DNA of 64,000 nt from Luxibacter massiliensis (GTDB taxonomy: Bacteria; Bacillota; Clostridia; Lachnospirales; Lachnospiraceae), in the NCBI RefSeq assembly GCF_900604355.1, contig NZ_UWOE01000001.1, forward strand, positions 992,001 to 1,056,000, given 5' to 3'. Below, piece after piece: positions 59,197-64,000 of this stretch (position 1 is the stretch's first letter; each line of letters starts with the position of its first letter). The translations under genes and the position numbers were made by a program. The notes beneath the pieces were generated by a model, which did no database searches, had not been told where the DNA came from, and worked only from the letters and a program-made list of their open reading frames with translations.

Positions 59197-60570
59197 ATGA
59201 GAAAGAAAATGTTAGCAGCCATAGCTGCAGGTATTGCAATATTAGCTCTGGGAGGCTGCCGCAGGGCCACACCCCAGGAATTGGTGGAGAAGGCTTCTGA
59301 AAATGCCCAAAAGGCTGAGTCTTTTACAGGCAATATGGAAATGTCCATGACTATAAAGGCAAAGCAGGACGGTATGTCTATGGGGCTGGACATAGGAATG
59401 GATCTGGATATCGAGGCCACGAATGATCCCTCTGAATACCATATGGCTGGAACGTTAGGCGTTGATTTTATGGATATGAATATGGATCTGGAAGTATATG
59501 GAGTGGAAAATGAAGATAAGACAGGCACAGTCATATATTCTAATATAGGCGGGCAATGGAGCCAGGAAGAAGTTGAAAATATCGAAGAAAGTGGAAATGC
59601 GGATATATTTAAACCTGGCATCTTGCTGCCCACAGACAGTGAACTAAAGCTCAGGAAGGAGCTGGAGAAAGAGAATGGCAAGGACGTATTTGTCATCGAT
59701 ACAGTGGTGGACGGGGAAACCTTCCAGGAGGCTGGGAAAATGGCAGACGACATGCTGGGAGAGACTTATGGGGATATAGATTTCTCAGATGTGGAGGCAG
59801 ACATGTCTATTAAAATATACCGTGAAAGTATGCTTCCGGCTTCTGTCACAATGACAGTCAGCGATGCGGACAGTATGATTGTGGAGGAGGACGGCACAGA
59901 GGTGTCACTGGAGGCCCTGTCGCTTATCCTGGCTTTTGATGGATATGATACAGTGGAGAAAATTACAGTGCCCCCGGAGGCGCTTGCATCTGAGGAAACA
60001 GGAGATTTCTTTAATTTTTCGGAAGACCCATATACACAGAATCTGCCATATGAGACAGAAGAAGAGCCTCAGGCAGATGTAAGAAAGGATGCCCAGGGGA
60101 ATTATATACTGACAGACTTTTATGAGGAAAAAGAGATATCCATCCCTGCCCCTGAAGGGATGACGTTGGATGAATATGCAGATAACCAGTATCTGAGTTT
60201 TACAAGCGAAGAGGATGCCCAGGGAAATTCCTACTATATCCAGTATAGCCTGAACCTAATGGATGAATACCACACAGAGGCGGATTACATGGAGGCATAT
60301 AAGTCGTTTATGCAGGAGTATCAGGAGGAAGAGTCCTATAATAATTTTCAGTTTCAGGATGAAACAGTTATCCAGTCATCGGGCAAAGAAATCAAATATA
60401 TAAAGTCCTCCTATTCTTATATGGATACACTCCATGGTATCGATTATGTAGCCTGGATGGTGATGGAAGACAATTATATCCTAGTCTGCGATATAAGTGA
60501 ATTTACAGATACAGCCGGGATAGGGGTTGTAAGTGAGGATGTAATTGCTTCATTCTTCAAAGGGATTTGA
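59197..60570 (+). CDS. Acidic lipoprotein, LppX/DUF6612-like N-terminal half
   Basis: A 457-residue lipoprotein: AAGIAILALGGC is a lipobox ending in the modified Cys near residue 21. The N-terminal half (residues ~25-275) is beta-rich (FTGNMEMSMTIKAKQDGMSM, EVYGVENEDKTGTVIYSNIG), like LppX/LprG and DUF6612 lipoproteins that bind lipids or signal through the wall. The C-terminal half (~300-455) is a separate acidic domain. The pI is very low. GGGGG precedes ATG 59197. No partner gene is obvious; the chemoreceptor lies 246 bp downstream. Confidence 0.75.
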   Translation: MRKKMLAAIAAGIAILALGGCRRATPQELVEKASENAQKAESFTGNMEMSMTIKAKQDGMSMGLDIGMDLDIEATNDPSEYHMAGTLGVDFMDMNMDLEVYGVENEDKTGTVIYSNIGGQWSQEEVENIEESGNADIFKPGILLPTDSELKLRKELEKENGKDVFVIDTVVDGETFQEAGKMADDMLGETYGDIDFSDVEADMSIKIYRESMLPASVTMTVSDADSMIVEEDGTEVSLEALSLILAFDGYDTVEKITVPPEALASEETGDFFNFSEDPYTQNLPYETEEEPQADVRKDAQGNYILTDFYEEKEISIPAPEGMTLDEYADNQYLSFTSEEDAQGNSYYIQYSLNLMDEYHTEADYMEAYKSFMQEYQEEESYNNFQFQDETVIQSSGKEIKYIKSSYSYMDTLHGIDYVAWMVMEDNYILVCDISEFTDTAGIGVVSEDVIASFFKGI

Positions 60571-60815
60571 GGCGTAAATAAGAGCCATTGGCGGATATAA
60601 GGGGTACTGCAGTTGTAAAGCAGACACCTTGCAGAATATATTTATATATTCCCACCTTTTTACTTATCTTTTTATGTATTGTTGACGATATATTATATTG
60701 GCTGATAGAATCCTTTGAATGGATAGAGATAGCCTAACAGAATGAAAACTACCCGTATAAATTATGGGGAGCAGTATTCATCGTATTAAGACCATAAGAA
60801 GGAGGTATAAATAAA

Positions 60816-62609
60816 ATGGTCAATAGTATCAGGAATCTTAAAATTAGATTTAAGCTGTATCTTCTTATCGGAATTGCACTGATAGGAATGTTCATGATAG
60901 GAGGGATCTCCTTTTTCTTGATGGGCAGGCTGAATCAGGGGAATACAGAGATTACCGGAAACTGGCTTCCTAGTGTGGATCTGGCCAGGGAGATGGATAC
61001 GACAATGTCTAATATCCGGTTGAATGAACTGGGTTATCTGGCGTCTATTTCCCAGGATGGGGAGAGCGCAAGCCAGCAGTATCTTGAAAAAGAAATAAGT
61101 GATATGAACCAGCTTTTTGATGCGTACAGTGAGGTAGTGGCTAGTGAAGAGGAACAGAGGCTTCTTGATACAGTAAAAGAGTATTGGAACCAGTACTCCC
61201 AGCGTGATTCTGAGCTGATGGATATTGCCAAGGGCGGAGATAAGACAAAGGCAAGAACTATTTTGGAAGGAGAATGCAGTCAGCTTTATAATTCCGTCAG
61301 TGGGGCGGTAAATGAGCTGATTACATATAATACAGAAGGAAGCACTGCGGCGGGGGCTCAGAGCACCTCCATCTACCGGACGGCTTTGATTATGCTTTCT
61401 ATTGTTATGATTGTGATTATTATCATCGGCATTATATTCTCGGTAGCTGTTATCAGAGGTATCAGGATACCAATAGCTGAAATCCAGGAAGCCGCCATAC
61501 AGATGGCACAGGGTAACTTAGACGTTGAGATTCAGTATGAGTCTAAGGATGAACTTGGTATGCTGTCCGGCCAAATCAGAGAACTGGTGCGCCGGCTGCA
61601 GGTGATCATCGCTGATGAGAACCGGTTCTTGGCACAGATGGCAACAGGCGATTTCACGGTAGATTCCACCTGTGAAAGCGAGTATATCGGAGGCTTCCAT
61701 TCATTACTTGTTTCCTTTAGGGCCATTGCTGAAAAGCTCAATGACACAATGCTGCAGATCAGCGAGAGTGCGGATCAGGTAGCAAGCGGCTCAGACCAGG
61801 TGTCCAGCGGCGCCCAGGCACTGTCCCAGGGAGCCACTGAGCAGGCAAGTTCTGTGGAAGAGCTGGCAGCCTCTATCACAGAGGTTTCTGAGAAGGTAAA
61901 GCAAAATGCAGAAAATGCAGGGCAGGCAAGCAGCATGGCCAACCATGTGGGAGAAGAGATGAACATGAGCAACCAGAAAATGCAGGATATGATCCAGGCA
62001 ATGGAAGATATCAGCGGATGCTCAAGTGAGATAGGCAAGATCATTAAGACTATAGAAGATATTGCTTTCCAGACAAATATTCTGGCGCTCAATGCAGCCG
62101 TTGAGGCGGCCCGTGCCGGAAGTGCGGGGAAAGGCTTTGCGGTGGTGGCAGACGAGGTGAGGAATCTGGCCAGCAAAAGCGCCGAAGCTTCCAAAAATAC
62201 AGCCGTATTAATAGAAAATTCTATAAAGGCTGTTGAGAATGGGACACAGATTGTGGACGAAACGGCAAAATCATTGGTGCAGGCTGTAGATGGGGCGAAA
62301 GAGGTAACGGAGATTATCGACCGTATCTCCGAGGCAAGCAGTAACCAGGCAACAGCCATTACACAGATTACACAGGGAATTGACCAAATTTCCAGCGTGG
62401 TGCAGACCAATTCTGCCACGGCAGAGGAGAGCGCCGCTGCCAGCCAGGAGCTGTCAGGCCAGTCCCAGATTATGAAAGATCTTGTGAACAGGTTCAGGCT
62501 TAGGGGGCACGCACAGACAGTCTCTGCAGAGCCTTCATCCCCAGAAGTACCGGCGGCATCTTATACAGTAGATGAACCAGCTTATTATGGCGGATCTGAT
62601 AAATATTAA
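60816..62609 (+). CDS. Methyl-accepting chemotaxis protein, 4HB type
   Basis: A 597-residue receptor. A first helix (LYLLIGIALIGMFMIGGISF), a periplasmic four-helix bundle (about 40-185), a second helix (ALIMLSIVMIVIIIIGIIFS), and a HAMP domain (about 215-270) are followed by the signalling domain. The conserved hairpin is EDIAFQTNILALNAAVEAAR AGSAGKGFAVVADEVRNLAS in two blocks. There is no EEAFT-like CheR pentapeptide at the end. The cell is therefore motile or has a CheA system. GAAGGAGG precedes ATG 60816. Ligand unknown. Confidence 0.94.
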   Translation: MVNSIRNLKIRFKLYLLIGIALIGMFMIGGISFFLMGRLNQGNTEITGNWLPSVDLAREMDTTMSNIRLNELGYLASISQDGESASQQYLEKEISDMNQLFDAYSEVVASEEEQRLLDTVKEYWNQYSQRDSELMDIAKGGDKTKARTILEGECSQLYNSVSGAVNELITYNTEGSTAAGAQSTSIYRTALIMLSIVMIVIIIIGIIFSVAVIRGIRIPIAEIQEAAIQMAQGNLDVEIQYESKDELGMLSGQIRELVRRLQVIIADENRFLAQMATGDFTVDSTCESEYIGGFHSLLVSFRAIAEKLNDTMLQISESADQVASGSDQVSSGAQALSQGATEQASSVEELAASITEVSEKVKQNAENAGQASSMANHVGEEMNMSNQKMQDMIQAMEDISGCSSEIGKIIKTIEDIAFQTNILALNAAVEAARAGSAGKGFAVVADEVRNLASKSAEASKNTAVLIENSIKAVENGTQIVDETAKSLVQAVDGAKEVTEIIDRISEASSNQATAITQITQGIDQISSVVQTNSATAEESAAASQELSGQSQIMKDLVNRFRLRGHAQTVSAEPSSPEVPAASYTVDEPAYYGGSDKY

Positions 62610-62610
62610 A

Positions 62611-62666
62611 ATGAAAAGGGACTGCCTCTTGCGATTGGAGTATCGTAAGAGGCAGTCCCTTTTCAT
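62611..62666. terminator. 20-bp perfect stem between convergent genes
   Basis: Arms ATGAAAAGGGACTGCCTCTT (62611-62630) and its exact complement (62647-62666) surround a 16-base loop. It ends MCP and DUF4230 transcription in either direction. Confidence 0.9.
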
Positions 62667-62668
62667 TT

Positions 62669-62715
62669 CCCCCAGCAGCGAGCCAAGGGGACATGCTTAC
62701 ATAGGGGACTTTGGC
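62669..62715. repeat. Half copy of the GGCCAAGGGGACATG repeat overlapping a stop codon
   Basis: CAGCGAGCCAAGGGGACATG (62675-62694) continues with CTTACATAGGGGAC. The TAA stop of the DUF4230 gene lies in the CTTACAT word of this repeat, so the repeat has set the C-terminus (Pro-Met) of that protein. Confidence 0.6.
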
Positions 62716-63296
62716 TCTTCGTAGTCCACAGACAATTGATAGGGACTGTTTGTGTCCTCGGTGACAGGCAGGAGCAAAGTCTCAATGACGGTGCGGGCCT
62801 GTTCCAAAGCCTGGTTTAGGATATCTGTCTGGCCGGCCTTGGCTTGTGCATCCTCTTTTGCGTAGGCCATGGCTTTTGCTGTATCCTCCTTATCTGTCCA
62901 GTTAAAGAGTGCGAACTTTTCATCATAAAATTCCAGAGAGTCTGAGTCTATGGAGATATCCTGAATCTCAGGCTGGGGAATAGTGATCTGGATGGTCTTG
63001 CCGGAAACTTTTACGGCCGCCTTTGACAGGTCGATGCCCGCCTTGATCTGGGCATCATAAATCATGGAGAAGCTTTTTTTATTGATAAACTGGATCTCAC
63101 CTTCAGAATATTTTATTATGCCCCGGTAATCAAGCCTGGCAGTGGTGAGGGAACTGCATTTACTGAGGCGCTCTTCAATAGATGTGGCGCTGACTGAAAC
63201 CTGGGGTTCCCTGTTTAGAAGCCTGGCTCCCAGAAACCCAACGGCGATCAGCGCTGCCGCCGCAACTATAATGATGGCTATATGTACTTTTTTCAT
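62697..63296 (-). CDS. DUF4230-family protein
   Basis: A 199-residue protein: a single N-terminal helix (HIAIIIVAAAALIAVGFLGA) and a DUF4230 domain (EERLSKCSSLTTARLDYRGI, FSMIYDAQIKAGIDLSKAAV, ITIPQPEIQDISIDSDSLEF). The function is unknown; the family is common in Firmicutes as membrane-anchored extracytoplasmic proteins. The ATG at 63296 is preceded by TTGGAGG; an upstream in-frame start at 63410 lacks one. The stop is inside a dispersed repeat. Confidence 0.83.
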   Translation of the reverse strand: MKKVHIAIIIVAAAALIAVGFLGARLLNREPQVSVSATSIEERLSKCSSLTTARLDYRGIIKYSEGEIQFINKKSFSMIYDAQIKAGIDLSKAAVKVSGKTIQITIPQPEIQDISIDSDSLEFYDEKFALFNWTDKEDTAKAMAYAKEDAQAKAGQTDILNQALEQARTVIETLLLPVTEDTNSPYQLSVDYEEPKSPM

Positions 63297-63503
63297 GTAG
63301 TAATCCTCCAAAATGGTTTTGTCTGTGGCCCGCCCTTTTAAGTAGTATAACGTTTTTAGGAGGGAACGTCCAGAGGCATTCGTGATTATGGCACAGATGC
63401 TTATTTCCAATCCAGCGGGAAATGTGGTATACTATGATAACTGTCTGTTGTACAGGACAGTGGCATTTTATTGCCAGAGGAATACATGCAGGAGGTAGGA
63501 TGA

Positions 63504-64000
63504 ATGGAAGCGCTGATACAGATGGACGGAAATATTCTGCTGTATATACAGGAATTTATACGTCAGGAGTGGATGCATCCTTTTTGGATATTTATTACTT
63601 CTTTGGGTGACGGTGGATGGTTCTGGATTGTATGCTCCGCTGCACTTTTGATTCCCAAAGGTACAAGGAGGGTGGGGATTACGGCGCTGATGGCACTTGC
63701 AGTGGGAGCGCTGATTACCAATGTGGCGCTGAAAAATATAGTGGCGCGGATTCGGCCCTATGAGGTGGTGGACGGCCTGACGCTGCTGATTGGGAAACCA
63801 CATGATTATTCCTTCCCATCAGGGCATACATGCGCCTCTTTTGCGGCAGCGCTGGTATATTATAGAATGCTGCCGAAAAGATGGGGCGCAGCTGCACTGA
63901 TCCTGGCGTCCCTGATCGCCTTTTCCAGGCTGTATGTGGGTGTACACTATCCAACAGATATACTGGGAGGCGCCGCAGTGGGGGCGGCTGCGTCGATGGC
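63504..64000 (+). CDS. PAP2-family phosphatase, N-terminal part (cut by window end)
   Basis: 165 codons are visible, running off the window. The PAP2 signature is complete: KNIVARIRPYE (KxxxxxxRP), PSGHTCASFA and SRLYVGVHYPTD (SRxxxxxHxxxD). The N-terminus MEALIQMDGNILLYIQEFIR precedes the first membrane helix. Such proteins dephosphorylate undecaprenyl pyrophosphate or phosphatidate. GGAGGTAGG lies 7 bp before ATG 63504; an ATG at 63500 is in another frame. Confidence 0.9.
   Translation, partial: MEALIQMDGNILLYIQEFIRQEWMHPFWIFITSLGDGGWFWIVCSAALLIPKGTRRVGITALMALAVGALITNVALKNIVARIRPYEVVDGLTLLIGKPHDYSFPSGHTCASFAAALVYYRMLPKRWGAAALILASLIAFSRLYVGVHYPTDILGGAAVGAAASM

Noticed and set aside
1..64000. 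CRISPR arrays, rRNA, tRNA, prophage or IS transposase genes
   Set aside because: No regularly spaced repeats, RNA gene signatures or transposase motifs were seen. The only recombinase is the lone serine enzyme at 44478.

Overview
The window looks like chromosomal DNA of a Gram-positive anaerobe of the order Eubacteriales, most probably a Lachnospiraceae (Clostridium cluster XIVa) member. The evidence is strong AGGAGG ribosome sites with frequent GTG and TTG starts, hybrid-cluster protein, desulfoferrodoxin, clostridial hydrophobic-W (ChW) repeats, YtaF-, FapA- and DUF5685-type genes, and the order pyrH-frr-uppS-cdsA-dxr-rseP. No rRNA, tRNA, CRISPR array, transposase or prophage was seen. The species cannot be named from this sequence alone.

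Layout: (1) 0-7 kb: the end of an XdhC-like gene, an SLC1-type transporter, a MATE exporter, two stand-alone bacterial microcompartment (BMC) shell genes behind a near-consensus promoter, a PdaA-like deacetylase, and a LytS-type kinase with a receiver/winged-helix regulator. (2) 7-15.2 kb: a large surface protein, then a cassette for a 3-amino-3,6-dideoxy sugar (3,4-ketoisomerase, GT2, GNAT, PLP aminotransferase, large membrane protein). (3) 15.7-21.3 kb: HAD phosphatase, a leftward aroF-aroB-aroE operon, and lrgAB. (4) 21.4-27 kb: pyrH-frr, a structured RNA-like gap, and uppS-cdsA-dxr-rseP. (5) 27-38.4 kb: TetR, CRP/FNR regulator plus hcp, FapA, a divergent IMP dehydrogenase, desulfoferrodoxin, FGGY kinase, MATE exporter, XRE regulator. 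(6) 38.6-45.2 kb: DedA; then a MerR DNA-binding domain fused in one frame to an FtsX-type ABC permease, followed by its ATPase and a second permease; then a serine recombinase. (7) 45.5-54 kb: a nine-repeat ChW protein with a transglutaminase-like domain, AlgI/AlgX-like O-acetylation genes, a lipoprotein with an apparent frameshift, and a DUF5685-DnaJ-membrane protein operon. (8) 54-64 kb: VOC protein, Dus, YtaF, M23 peptidase, an unrecognised protein, a lipoprotein, a chemoreceptor, DUF4230, and a PAP2 phosphatase cut by the window end.

The strongest candidate for something undescribed is the MerR-FtsX fusion at 39657-41582. It is one open frame with a MerR helix-turn-helix at the cytoplasmic N-terminus of an ABC permease, and a MerR-type long-spacer promoter lies just upstream. 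It suggests a transporter that regulates its own promoter from the membrane. Other points of interest are the orphan BMC pair, the sugar cassette, a possible invertible promoter beside the recombinase, a frameshifted lipoprotein with Cys-containing 11-residue repeats, two structured RNA candidates between frr and uppS, and at least three families of dispersed palindromic repeats in the intergenic gaps.

Intergenic gaps above about 300 bases without a gene (4509-4921, 15216-15755, 19612-20228, 22675-23235, 34440-34906, 39246-39656, 44098-44477, 45156-45572, 58752-59196) are described in their own entries or under the repeats and promoters they hold.
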